Source: Anaerolineaceae bacterium (lineage in GTDB: Bacteria > Chloroflexota > Anaerolineae > Aggregatilineales > Phototrophicaceae). From it: 64,000 bases of DNA. The stretch covers positions 930,001-994,000 of the forward strand of contig NZXX01000002.1 in the NCBI GenBank assembly GCA_002702065.1, in the 5' to 3' direction. Below the pieces are notes generated by a model. That model had not been told where the DNA came from, ran no database searches, and was given only the letters and a program-made list of their open reading frames with translations. How positions within the stretch are numbered: the first letter of the stretch is position 1; the number at the start of each line of letters is the position of its first letter. Both the position numbers and the translations under genes were made by a program. Shown here piece by piece: positions 28,185 through 36,874 of this stretch.

Positions 28185-29330
28185 CTACTGGTTTGCCACA
28201 AGATTCAATTTGCGGCAGAGGATGATGTATTTTGCGTGCGTCCATAAAAGCGGATTGGCGATGGTGCCACGCTGTTCAACCCAGGGTTGGTAGCCGTCTG
28301 GGGCCAGCATGACCGTATTGACTTGTTCGGGCAGGTTGCCGTCCGCATCAGCCTGGGCTTCGGCCCATTCCAGCAGTGCCAGCGCCTTATCGCGTTCACC
28401 CACTTCGGCATAATACCACCCCAGCCACAGCGCCAGCAGCACCCACACACCGCCGCCATAGTAGGTGTCTTCGAGATGCCGGTGCACCCCGCTTCCGGTC
28501 GGGTGCAGCTCACGTTCGATGCGGGCAACCGTTCGCCGCATCGTCGGGTCGTCCGGCGCAAACAGCCCGTGCGGGACGGCAACGCTAAGCAGATTCGCAT
28601 CCACCATGTCCAGCCCGACCGATTTGGCAAGTTCACCGCCCGGTGTCAGTCCATGTTCCTGCACGTACCGCCGGATCGCCTCGCGGGTTTCGGTGTAGTT
28701 CAGTGAGGGCACCAATGCTTCGGCGGCCTGCAAACCAGCGAAGATCGCGCCCAGCGTGCTGATATGCACATCCTCGCCGCGTTCCTCCCAGCAGTCGTAA
28801 CAGGGTGTGCGCCAGAGCGCCGCCAGATAATCGGCTGCGTTGATGACGGCCTGCTCCCAGGCCGCGGGCAAGGGCGCGTAGCCAATGTGCTGGATAAACG
28901 CTTGTAGGGACCACAACCACATGCCCGGTCCATCCAGTTGGAATTCCGGCCAACCCGCCGGGCCGATCTCGCTCTTGGCACTGTAACGCGCATTCAGGAT
29001 GTCATTCATATCCGGGGTGCGCCCTTTATGGGCCGCTGCCGCCGCTCGCCTGAGATGTGCCTGCCGCGCATTGATGGTTTGCGCACACCAGTCATGAAAC
29101 CGGTAGACATTTTCCCACTGTGCGGCCATGCGCCCTTCATAGTGGCGGCTGACCTGATCACCGTCCAGCGTCAGGGCGTAGGCAATGAATGCGCCATCCC
29201 GAAACCACGAAAACTGATAATCCGGCATGGTGGGGCAGGCGAGAAAGGCACCGCTTTCGGTCTGGTTGTCCAGGATCACCCGCAGGCTGTGTTCGTATAA
29301 CCGCTGTCGCAAAGTGCTGGTCGTGCTCAT
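28185..29330 (-). CDS. GH15-family glucohydrolase (isomaltose glucohydrolase/glucoamylase-like)
   Basis: A 381-residue (alpha/alpha)6-barrel protein without signal peptide. YQFSWFRDGAFIAYAL is the GH15 substrate-site block; CYDCWEERGEDVHIS supplies the general acid (Glu182, first Glu after Trp) and GNLPEQ the general base (Glu335). This bacterial GH15 subgroup lacks the N-terminal super-sandwich domain, as in isomaltose glucohydrolases. Its ATG overlaps the stop codon of the GH66 gene by 4 bp. With GH66 outside and GH15 inside the cell, the pair could convert dextran through isomalto-oligosaccharides to glucose; substrate assignment is inference. Confidence 0.87.
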   Translation of the reverse strand: MSTTSTLRQRLYEHSLRVILDNQTESGAFLACPTMPDYQFSWFRDGAFIAYALTLDGDQVSRHYEGRMAAQWENVYRFHDWCAQTINARQAHLRRAAAAAHKGRTPDMNDILNARYSAKSEIGPAGWPEFQLDGPGMWLWSLQAFIQHIGYAPLPAAWEQAVINAADYLAALWRTPCYDCWEERGEDVHISTLGAIFAGLQAAEALVPSLNYTETREAIRRYVQEHGLTPGGELAKSVGLDMVDANLLSVAVPHGLFAPDDPTMRRTVARIERELHPTGSGVHRHLEDTYYGGGVWVLLALWLGWYYAEVGERDKALALLEWAEAQADADGNLPEQVNTVMLAPDGYQPWVEQRGTIANPLLWTHAKYIILCRKLNLVANQ

Positions 29331-31003
29331 GTGGCATAGTCCAATACAATAATCTGCCAGTACTGAAGTTCGGAGAGATTGAAGCTGATAGTGCTGCCCA
29401 CCGCATCCGAACCTGTGGTGAACGGCACGGTCTGGGGCGCGATATTGTCGAAATCAGGCGACGCCGCCCAGACCTGGCGTACAGGTTTGGACACGCGGAC
29501 TTGTACGTGAAGGTCGTGTTGTACCGTCGGCGCGGCGGGCAGGGCCTGTTCCCAATAGCTGTGGGCGATACCCAGCAGGTTCACCAGGCTGAACGTCTCG
29601 AAATCGTCGCCCTGACGCACGATCACAGCAACGGCGTCCTTCGTTCCATTCCATGCCAGCGTCTCGACCCCCGCGATGCTCAGGGCCGAGGCGCGTTCGG
29701 TGGTCGCGTCAACGGCGCCCGGATACAACACATTTTCGTAACGCACGCGGAAGTCATAATAGCGCTGCATGACCTGCTGCATGGTTGGGGTCATCGTTTC
29801 AAATTTGGGGAAGTAAGGGTCGGCCAGCAGCACACCCGGTTCGCCCAGCTCAATGTGATAACCCCCGCTGGCGAAGATCATAGCGTTGGCCAGTCGTACA
29901 TTGGCCGCCCAGGCCGGCGACATGTAGGCCGCCAGAATGACGGGTTTCTGATTGCCCAGCTTCTGGGCTTCCACCACGATCCGGTGCAGGTCAATGAAGT
30001 CCCGGTAAGGCTCCCAGACTTCGATGTAGACGGCATCCTGATCGGAAGGGGCGACAGCGGGCATGGGCCAGTTGCGGACAGCGTTAAAAATCGTCACGCC
30101 GGTATCGCCGCGTGCTTCATCGACCAGGGCAGCGGTCGCGTTGATGAAAGCCGGGAAGGCTTCATCCAGCCGGACACGCTGGTTGTCGTGATCGAGGCCC
30201 ACCATAGGCGCACCATACTGGTCAATATGAATGCCGTCAAAGTTCGTTTCGGCCAGCACACGGCGAAATTCGCCAAGCAGATGATCCGTCCAGGGGCTGT
30301 CCGGCGCCGGGTTCATGATCGCCAGATAGTTATCGCCAAAAGCATAGGGCCGACCGGGGTATTGAAACAGTGCCCAATCGGGATGCGCCTCATAAAAGCT
30401 CCAGGACGCGCCATAAATCGCGGTGTAAGGCATGGCGGCGATGTTGGAGTCTTGGGCTGCGGCGATCAGCGCCTTGATCGTATCGAGCGACATCTGCTTG
30501 TCCAGCAGGTCCCGGTAATCCGATGTGGGCGGCATCAGCGTTTCATGGCGGTACTGCCAGTCGTAGAATTGCAGGCCATTGACGTGATAGCGGCGCAGCC
30601 AGTCCATCGTCTCGTCGATATTGTCGCGCCCCGGTGCAAATTCGGTCAGGAAACCATAGCGCGGCGATTGGATCCAGTGGTCGAGCACGTCGAAGGCTGT
30701 CGAGGCTTCGGCCACGACATCGCCATTGGCTACCGTGATGACCACTGTCAGGCCATACCCACGCGGCGTTTCCGGGGGCGGCGTGTAGTCAACGGTAGCT
30801 GTGCCATCGAGCAGGTCGGCTTCGAAGGTGGCGATCACCCGGTTCAGATAGCTGACCGTCACCGTCGCCCGCTGGCCCGCAGCAGCGCGAATGGTCAGGT
30901 TGACGGGGTCGCCGGGTTGGTAGTAGCTCTTATCAAGGGTGATGCTGGCGGCTGGATCGGTCATGGCGTGTCCTTGTAGGATCAGAGTAAAGAGCAGTAG
31001 CAC
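29327..31003 (-). CDS. GH66 dextranase/cycloisomaltooligosaccharide-type glycosidase
   Basis: The 558-residue product has an Ig-like domain (residues 20-105), then a TIM barrel starting RYGFLTEFAPG. FDGIHIDQYG holds the nucleophile (Asp261) and VYIEVWEP the acid/base (Glu328), the GH66 pair; a C-terminal beta domain follows. GH66 enzymes cleave alpha-1,6-glucans, either by hydrolysis (dextranase) or cyclisation. No CBM35 insertion is seen, favouring dextranase. GTG 31003 is listed; ATG 30964 has AAGGA 7 nt upstream, whereas the frame extends upstream to a CTG at 31021, and from there a complete signal peptide (RALFIVLLLFTLILQGHA) can be read. Confidence 0.88.
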   Translation of the reverse strand: MLLLFTLILQGHAMTDPAASITLDKSYYQPGDPVNLTIRAAAGQRATVTVSYLNRVIATFEADLLDGTATVDYTPPPETPRGYGLTVVITVANGDVVAEASTAFDVLDHWIQSPRYGFLTEFAPGRDNIDETMDWLRRYHVNGLQFYDWQYRHETLMPPTSDYRDLLDKQMSLDTIKALIAAAQDSNIAAMPYTAIYGASWSFYEAHPDWALFQYPGRPYAFGDNYLAIMNPAPDSPWTDHLLGEFRRVLAETNFDGIHIDQYGAPMVGLDHDNQRVRLDEAFPAFINATAALVDEARGDTGVTIFNAVRNWPMPAVAPSDQDAVYIEVWEPYRDFIDLHRIVVEAQKLGNQKPVILAAYMSPAWAANVRLANAMIFASGGYHIELGEPGVLLADPYFPKFETMTPTMQQVMQRYYDFRVRYENVLYPGAVDATTERASALSIAGVETLAWNGTKDAVAVIVRQGDDFETFSLVNLLGIAHSYWEQALPAAPTVQHDLHVQVRVSKPVRQVWAASPDFDNIAPQTVPFTTGSDAVGSTISFNLSELQYWQIIVLDYAT

Positions 31004-31024
31004 AATGAATAGCGCGCGCAGGCC

Positions 31025-31867
31025 TCATCCACGAACCGCTCCCGTGGTCAGGCCTTGCACGAAATATCGCTGAAAAACAACGAACAGAATCACATTGGGA
31101 ATCACCGCTGTCAGCGAGGCAGCGAAGATCAGCCCCCAGTCGGTGGCATGCACGCCGCGGAAGTTGGCAATGGCGACGGGCAGCGTGCGCACATCGGCGT
31201 CGGTCAGGAACGTCAGGGCAAGGATATACTCGTCCCAGGCGCCCAGAAAACTGAAGACGGCCACCGTGCTGACGGCAGGGGCAGCCAGCGGCACCATCAC
31301 GCGCCAGAAGATCGTCAGCGGACTCGCACCGTCGATCAGCGCCGATTCTTCCAGTTCACGCGGCAGGTTTTCAAAGAAGCCGCGCAGCAGAAAGGTGTTA
31401 AAGGCGAGCGGCCCCGCCGTATAAACGAGGACGATTCCTGGCAGGCTGTTGAGCAGGCCAAGCGTGCGCGCCACCATAAACTGCGGGATGATGAATATGA
31501 CTCCAGGGATCATCATCATGCCCAGCATGGAATAAAACAGGAGGTTCTTGCCCCGGAAGTTGAAGCGGGCAAAACCATAGGCCATCATCGTCGCCAGCAA
31601 GGTGACCAGCCCGGCAGTCGCCACGGCTACCCCGGCGCTGTTGAGAAAGGCCCGGCCAAAGTTGCGGCTGGTAAAGGCTGTCTCGAAGTTTTCCAGCGTC
31701 GGGTTTTCGGGGACGAAGCGCGGCGGAATCTCCTGAATGTAAGCCTGCCCGCGAAAGGCCGTGCCGGTCATATAGAGCATCGGCCCCAGCGCCAGGACCG
31801 CGCCCAGACACAGGACGGCAATGATGACGATGTTCAGGTTGCGCTGCTGAGTTCTGGTTCCGATCAT
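31025..31867 (-). CDS. ABC sugar transporter permease, MalG type
   Basis: The 280-residue protein has six membrane helices and the EAA loop RELEESALIDGASPLTIFWRVMVPLA, which contacts the ATPase. It pairs with the MalF-type gene two bases upstream. Its C-terminus (QRYFVQGLTTGAVRG) is typical for CUT1 family permeases of oligosaccharide importers. It is followed after 21 bp by GH66. Confidence 0.95.
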   Translation of the reverse strand: MIGTRTQQRNLNIVIIAVLCLGAVLALGPMLYMTGTAFRGQAYIQEIPPRFVPENPTLENFETAFTSRNFGRAFLNSAGVAVATAGLVTLLATMMAYGFARFNFRGKNLLFYSMLGMMMIPGVIFIIPQFMVARTLGLLNSLPGIVLVYTAGPLAFNTFLLRGFFENLPRELEESALIDGASPLTIFWRVMVPLAAPAVSTVAVFSFLGAWDEYILALTFLTDADVRTLPVAIANFRGVHATDWGLIFAASLTAVIPNVILFVVFQRYFVQGLTTGAVRG

Positions 31868-31869
31868 GG

Positions 31870-32826
31870 CTAGTACTCCACTTCCGGCCCGCGAAAAACG
31901 CGCATCTGCAAGAAACTGACAACGACGATGATAAGCGCCAGGATGTAGCTCAGGGCGGCGCCATAGCCGAATTGCAGCTTGTTAAAGGACTGGTTGTACA
32001 TGTAACTGAGCGAGACTTCGGTGCGCCCCAGTGGTCCACCGCCGGTAATCAGAAAAACGGAGATAAAGACCTGGAAGCCGCCGATAACCAGCGCGACCAG
32101 CACAAAGAGGCTTGTCCGCTGGATAAGGGGCAGCGTAATGTGGCGCAGTTGCCGCCACAGGTCCGCCCCGTCAATGGCCGCCGCTTCATAAATTTCGCGG
32201 GGGATGCCTTGCAGCGCAGCCAGATAGATAATCATGGCCCAGCCGACGCCTTTCCAGATGCCCAGCGAGTAGATGATGATCCACGCTGTCTCCGGGCGCT
32301 GCACCCAGGAGATTGGCTCCGAGATCAGGTGCAGGACGTCGAGCAAGAGGTAGTTGATCAGGCCAGCACGTCCGGAATTAAAGATGTACTGAAACAGAAA
32401 GCTGACCACCACCCACGACGTGACGACCGGCAGATAGTAAATGGCGCGGAAAACGCGTTTGCCCACGACAACCCGGTGGACCAGAATGGCAATGGTCAGG
32501 CCGATCAACATCTGGCCGACCACCGTGACGGCCGTATAGCGAACTGTGTTGCCCAGCGCCAGCCAGAACTTGCTATCTGCCAGCGCCCGCTCGTAGTTGG
32601 CCAGACCGACAAATTCGCTGACCTGACCCGGCATGATCTTCCAGTCAAAAAAGCTGATATAGAACTGGTAGAACATCGGATACAACATCCACAGCACATA
32701 GAGCAGCAGACCGGGCAGGACGAATAGATAGGGGACATACCAGCCGTAGTGCAGGCGGCCCGGCCTCAGGATATTGCGCCTGCTGGCTGTTGTTTGCTGT
32801 TCGGGTGTGCGACTTTTGCTTTGCAT
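31870..32826 (-). CDS. ABC sugar transporter permease, MalF type
   Basis: A 318-residue CUT1 permease with six helices and EAA loop PREIYEAAAIDGADLWRQLRHITLPLI. The N-terminal basic tail leads to the first helix WYVPYLFVLPGLLLYVLW. CAAGAGGG precedes the ATG. With the MalG-type partner and the binding protein it forms an importer for oligosaccharides. No ATPase gene is in the operon, so a shared MsmK/UgpC-type ATPase elsewhere must drive it (established for many CUT1 systems). Confidence 0.95.
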   Translation of the reverse strand: MQSKSRTPEQQTTASRRNILRPGRLHYGWYVPYLFVLPGLLLYVLWMLYPMFYQFYISFFDWKIMPGQVSEFVGLANYERALADSKFWLALGNTVRYTAVTVVGQMLIGLTIAILVHRVVVGKRVFRAIYYLPVVTSWVVVSFLFQYIFNSGRAGLINYLLLDVLHLISEPISWVQRPETAWIIIYSLGIWKGVGWAMIIYLAALQGIPREIYEAAAIDGADLWRQLRHITLPLIQRTSLFVLVALVIGGFQVFISVFLITGGGPLGRTEVSLSYMYNQSFNKLQFGYGAALSYILALIIVVVSFLQMRVFRGPEVEY

Positions 32827-32890
32827 GGGCCCTCTTGTAAAACAGGGGGATACAGGGGCAGTGTGCCACCCCTGATCCCCTGCTGAACGT

Positions 32891-34126
32891 CTACTGCATC
32901 AGTAGTTCGTCGATCTGGGCGGCGGCGATGTCCAGGGCTTCCTGAGCTTCCATCTCACCGGCCACGATACTGTAACCGACCTCGGTCAGAATCTCTTCGA
33001 TCGTGTTCCATGCCGGGTGCGGCGTGCGTGCCTGGGCGGTTTCCAGCTGCTCCAGGAAGACGCCGTAGTATGGATGATTCTGGAAGTATTCATTTTCCAG
33101 CAGTTCCGGGATGACCGTCAACTGCCCGGTTTCGGACATTTTGAGCTGGTACTCATCGGACTGCGTGAAGCGGATGAATTCCATGGCCGCCTCCTGATGC
33201 TCGGAGGTGGTGAACAGGGCGATGTTCTCGCCACCCACAACCGAGACGGATCCGCCCGGCCCGGCAGGCATCAGCGCGGCTTTCATCTCGAAATCAGGGT
33301 ACTGTGCAGCGCCAATGGGGAACATCCAGGGGCCTTCCAGCATACTCACGATGCTGTTGGTGTAGTAACCCGCGCCGGTGTCGATGCCGCTGCCGATGAA
33401 ACCATCGGAGAAGCAGCCATTCTGGACCATGTCGCGCAGATATTCATAGGCGGCGACCGTCTCCGGGCTGTTCAGGTAGCCGGTGGCGGTGGTGATGTCT
33501 GCGTCGGTGATGCTGCCGCCGAAGGTCCAGATCCAGGGCAGCATGGCCCAGCCATAGGTACCGCCGTCGCTAAACAGATACTGGCCATCTTGCAGCAAGT
33601 CGCACTGGGCGGTCAGTTCATCAATGGTAGCGGGTGGCCCATCGATACCCAGGTCTTCATACAGGTACTGATTGTAAACATAGACGCGGGTATTGGTATC
33701 CAGCGGCAGGCCATAGTAGTTGCCGTCGTAACGGTTGGTCGAAAGCGGGCCGGGGAAGGTGCGCTCGGCCAGCGAATCAAAATCCTCCATCGCCTCATCG
33801 AGTGCGACCAGGACGCCCTGCGCCGCGAACTCTGGTGACCAGATGATGTCCAGGCGAGCGACATCCGGGCCCTCGCCACCGGCAACCGCTGTCAGGATGG
33901 TCTGACGGAATTCATCGTACGGGAACGGTACGGATTCGACCTGAATGTTGGGATGTGCTTCTTCAAATGCCGGAATAAGTGTCTCGACCAGCATCTCGTT
34001 TTCGGGTGAGGTTTCATTATAGGTGTGCCAGAACTCGATCGTGACCACATCGTCCTGAGCAAAACTGATGCTCGTCTGAACAATCAACATACTGAGTATC
34101 AGAAGGAGTGAAAATCTAGTTCGCAT
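32891..34126 (-). CDS. ABC transporter sugar-binding protein
   Basis: The 411-residue protein starts with a signal peptide (RTRFSLLLILSMLIVQTSISFAQ); no lipobox cysteine is visible, which is notable if the cell is single-membraned. The mature part has the SBP_bac_1 pattern VTIEFWHTYNETSPENEMLVETLIPAFEEAHPNIQVE, GGEGPDVARLDIIW and YYGLPLDTNTRVYVYN. It delivers oligosaccharides to the two permeases that follow. The ATG at 34126 has GAGAGG 8 nt upstream, so the longer frame to 34222 is not used. A ROK operator lies 88 bp upstream of the start. Confidence 0.93.
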   Translation of the reverse strand: MRTRFSLLLILSMLIVQTSISFAQDDVVTIEFWHTYNETSPENEMLVETLIPAFEEAHPNIQVESVPFPYDEFRQTILTAVAGGEGPDVARLDIIWSPEFAAQGVLVALDEAMEDFDSLAERTFPGPLSTNRYDGNYYGLPLDTNTRVYVYNQYLYEDLGIDGPPATIDELTAQCDLLQDGQYLFSDGGTYGWAMLPWIWTFGGSITDADITTATGYLNSPETVAAYEYLRDMVQNGCFSDGFIGSGIDTGAGYYTNSIVSMLEGPWMFPIGAAQYPDFEMKAALMPAGPGGSVSVVGGENIALFTTSEHQEAAMEFIRFTQSDEYQLKMSETGQLTVIPELLENEYFQNHPYYGVFLEQLETAQARTPHPAWNTIEEILTEVGYSIVAGEMEAQEALDIAAAQIDELLMQ

Positions 34127-34213
34127 GGTTTTAACCTCTCTCAGATGATTAATGGCTAAGTGTTTTGGCTGCTGCGCTTGGAAGGTTGGGTCATGGGCAT
34201 CCTTTCGTCTTAA

Positions 34214-34232
34214 TTCGTTCACTGAATAAAGT
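34214..34232 (-). promoter_or_regulatory. ROK operator before the transporter operon
   Basis: TTCGTTCACTGAATAAAGT is identical over 19 bp to the site at 35426-35444 in front of the ROK regulator gene. The core TTCACTGAA is a near-palindrome. It stands between the ROK stop and the binding-protein start. Confidence 0.72.
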
Positions 34233-34246
34233 CAGTGCAAAAAAAT

Positions 34247-35422
34247 TTACAGGTTGACCAGTTCGATCTGGTCCGGATCTGGCCTGTGGAAAACACGCCC
34301 CAGCACCAGGCTGGCCGCACCACGAGCCCAGGCGACATCACTAAGGGGTTCGATGCGTAAAATGACCTCATCGAACATGTTGGCAAAGCTGTACATTTCG
34401 AGGGCGGCGCGCATCGGTGTGAACAGGCTTTCGCCCAGACGTACGCCCTCGCCACTCAGAATAATCAGGGATGGGTCGAACAGGCTGACAAGGTTCGCCA
34501 GAGATTGACCCAGCACTTCGCCCGCCTGTGCCAGAAGACCCGTGACCACCGGGTCGCCATCGCGGCCAAGCTGGGTGAAGGCTTCAATCGAATCGATGTT
34601 GAGGCCCTGTAACTGCGCTCGCCGGACCAGCCAGGGTTCGGCGACAAAGGTTTCCAGCGTACCGCGCTCACCATCGGTTTCCAGGCCAGCCGGATCAATA
34701 ACCATGTGTCCGAACTCGCCCGCGCCGCCACGCGCCCCCCGGTAAATCTCGCCATCAATGACAATGCCCAGGCCGACACCGCGCCCGATGGTCACCACCA
34801 GGAAATTATCGACGTGCTGCCCCAGGCCATAGAGTTTTTCCATCAATGTCAGAGTGTTCACGTCGTTGTCGAGGTAGACCGGGCGTTCAAGCAGTTCTTC
34901 AAGGTATTCCGCAAAGGGGACATCAAACCAGTTGTTGAAGGGGGATAGGCGGCAGATGCCCTTCGCCGAGTCCACAATGCCTGCCAGACCAACGCCCAGG
35001 CCCAGCAACCGGCTGAAGGCCAGGTCATGCGCGGCCATCTCGTGGCGCAGGGCTTGCGCCAGATGTTCGGATACAGCCTGCGGATCGCGGCTTTCCAGTT
35101 TGATTTCCTGATTGACGATGACTTCCGCATTGAGATCAGTGATGGCGAGTGATGCCCGATCCTCAGCCAGCTTGATGCCCGCCACATAGATCCCATCTTC
35201 CACCAGCGCCAGTAGCACGGGTCTGCGCCCGCCGCGCGAATCGCCTTCCTGTTTTTCGAAAATGAGACCGTCCTGTATGAGTTCGGCGGTTTGGCCGGTG
35301 ACGGTTGCCGGGCTGAGACCGGTGCGACGCGCAATATCCGCACGGGCAATGGGACCATGTGTGCGGATCACATTGAGGATTGCGGATCGGTTAATGGCTT
35401 TCAAATAATGTCTGCGCGCCAT
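34247..35422 (-). CDS. ROK-family (NagC/XylR-type) transcriptional regulator
   Basis: The 391-residue protein has an N-terminal helix-turn-helix (INRSAILNVIRTHGPIARADIARRTGLSPATVTG) followed by the ROK sugar-kinase-like fold, with GVGLAGIVD, VYLDNDVNTLTLMEKLYG and VVTIGRGVGLGIVIDGEIYRGARGGAGEFGH. The zinc-site cysteines of ROK proteins (CxCGxxGCxE) are absent; the region reads GLETDGERGTLETF. It heads the transporter/GH66/GH15 operon and likely represses it until its sugar ligand is present. ATG 35422 (MARRHYLKAINR) is chosen; it lacks a Shine-Dalgarno sequence and lies 3 nt from the operator. Confidence 0.92.
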   Translation of the reverse strand: MARRHYLKAINRSAILNVIRTHGPIARADIARRTGLSPATVTGQTAELIQDGLIFEKQEGDSRGGRRPVLLALVEDGIYVAGIKLAEDRASLAITDLNAEVIVNQEIKLESRDPQAVSEHLAQALRHEMAAHDLAFSRLLGLGVGLAGIVDSAKGICRLSPFNNWFDVPFAEYLEELLERPVYLDNDVNTLTLMEKLYGLGQHVDNFLVVTIGRGVGLGIVIDGEIYRGARGGAGEFGHMVIDPAGLETDGERGTLETFVAEPWLVRRAQLQGLNIDSIEAFTQLGRDGDPVVTGLLAQAGEVLGQSLANLVSLFDPSLIILSGEGVRLGESLFTPMRAALEMYSFANMFDEVILRIEPLSDVAWARGAASLVLGRVFHRPDPDQIELVNL

Positions 35423-35425
35423 AAC

Positions 35426-35484
35426 TTCGTTCACTGAATAAAGTAAGTTACGGGTATTGTAGCGAGTTTTTTTCCGTCATGCAA
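35426..35484 (-). promoter_or_regulatory. Promoter and operator of the ROK gene
   Basis: On the minus strand TTGCAT (35479-35484) and TACAAT (35456-35461) are 17 bp apart. The 19-bp operator (35426-35444) lies downstream of the expected transcription start, within the short leader, so bound ROK protein would block the polymerase and the start codon region. Confidence 0.7.
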
Positions 35485-35571
35485 CAAATACGTTTCTTTT
35501 CGTGATTTCGATGCGACACAGGCTTTCGGACAAGTGGCTGCTGACTGTGGTGTCGGAGAGCGAAGTCTGAT

Positions 35572-35618
35572 TTGCAATGTTGAGGCTTTATGTTAGAATA
35601 AATATGAACGTTCATATT
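35572..35618 (+). promoter_or_regulatory. Promoter and LacI-type operator of the LacI gene
   Basis: TTGCAA (35572-35577) and TAGAAT (35594-35599) are 16 bp apart. AATATGAACGTTCATATT (35601-35618) is a perfect 18-bp palindrome with a central CG, the usual shape of LacI-family operators, and covers the likely transcription start. No second copy was found by eye in this window. Confidence 0.78.
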
Positions 35619-35638
35619 AAATGTAATAAATTGCTTTT

Positions 35639-36667
35639 ATGGCAAAAAGTCAAAAAGTGACCATGCGCGACGTCGCGGAACACGTGAACGTCTCGATCAA
35701 TACCGTCTCTCTGGCCTTGCAGGACAGCGCCCTCGTCCATGCCGATACCAAAGCGCGTGTCCTGGATGCAGTGAGAGAGCTGGGTTACCGTCCCAATGTC
35801 ATGGCGCAAAACCTACGGCGTGGGGTGGTCAATACCATTGGCATCATGATCCCCGATGTCCATAATTTTCATTTCTGGGACATAGTGGACGGCACCCACG
35901 ACGAAGCCTCCAGGAATGGCTATGGCGTGGTGCTGGCGCATACCAGCCTCAATCGTGAACGCGAAGTGGAAACCCTGCGCGGGTTGATTGAACGCCGCTT
36001 CGATGGCGTCATTCTGGCGACCACCTATTCCGAGCAATCGCCCATCGAAATTCGCCGCCTCATCAATGCCGGGGGCGCAGTCGTGACTCTCAGTCGCACC
36101 TGGGACGGCGCCGACCGCGTGGTGTACTTCAGCGAGCAAACAGCCACTCTACTCCTGGATCATCTCTATGCGCTTGGACATCGGCGTATTGGGCTGATGA
36201 TCGGTGTTGCCCGCGAAGGCATGGCGCCAGAGCGAATCGCCGCCTATCAGCAGTTTGTCAGCCAATATGGTCTGGTTTCCATGATCGAATACTGTGGCCC
36301 GACGGTACCCGAAAGCGTGGAGGCGACCAACCGTTTATTGCATTATCAGCCGCGCCCCACAGCGATCATCTCGGTGAACGATTATCTGGCAATGGGTGTT
36401 TATCAAAGTTTGGGTATGCATGGTTTGAGAATTCCCGAAGATGTCTCCGTGGCCGGGTTCGACAATACCCACGTCGCCGAAAACCTGTACCCGACACTGA
36501 CTTCGGTGGATGTGGGCGCACATGACATAGGGCGGGTTTCTGTTCAACTGATTATTTCCCGACTTGCCGACCCGAAACGGCCTCAGCAAATCATCGACAT
36601 GCCTGCCCGGCTTGTCCCGCGTAACTCGACCGCCGCGCCCGAGAATGATGTGCATCACAGAGCGTGA
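35639..36667 (+). CDS. LacI-family transcriptional regulator
   Basis: The 342-residue protein begins with the LacI headpiece (VTMRDVAEHVNVSINTVSLALQ, hinge MAQNLRRG), then the periplasmic-binding-like ligand domain (IGIMIPDVHNFHFWDIVDG, AIISVNDYLAMGVYQSL, VSVAGFDN). It should bind the palindrome directly upstream and repress itself and probably the plus-strand genes that follow. The ATG has no Shine-Dalgarno sequence (TTGCTTTT upstream). The effector is unknown, but nearby glycoside hydrolase and aldo-keto reductase genes suggest a sugar. Confidence 0.93.
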   Translation: MAKSQKVTMRDVAEHVNVSINTVSLALQDSALVHADTKARVLDAVRELGYRPNVMAQNLRRGVVNTIGIMIPDVHNFHFWDIVDGTHDEASRNGYGVVLAHTSLNREREVETLRGLIERRFDGVILATTYSEQSPIEIRRLINAGGAVVTLSRTWDGADRVVYFSEQTATLLLDHLYALGHRRIGLMIGVAREGMAPERIAAYQQFVSQYGLVSMIEYCGPTVPESVEATNRLLHYQPRPTAIISVNDYLAMGVYQSLGMHGLRIPEDVSVAGFDNTHVAENLYPTLTSVDVGAHDIGRVSVQLIISRLADPKRPQQIIDMPARLVPRNSTAAPENDVHHRA

Positions 36668-36874
36668 CGCCTCCCCCAAACTGGTCTTTCATGAGGATGC
36701 TGCACGCCATGCCGAATCGATGTCAGCCCACTCGGACGGCGCACCGCTCATCAGCGAAAATGCAATGAAGGCGGTGACAGATATTTCGCCTGTGCTTATG
36801 CCGAACGCATCGAAAAGGGGTATCCTCAGGGGGAGATTGGCAAGTCAACCAGCAGCGAGAGATGGAAGGTTATC

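Noticed and set aside
29189-30979. Long plus-strand frame (about 596 codons) opposite GH66
   Set aside because: The minus-strand frame has the GH66 catalytic motifs and operon context; the plus-strand product is rich in His/Arg/Gly without domain pattern, typical of an antisense shadow in high-GC DNA.
36668-36874. Possible gene remnant between lacI and the F420-type gene
   Set aside because: Frames through it show no recognisable motif; nothing can be assigned.
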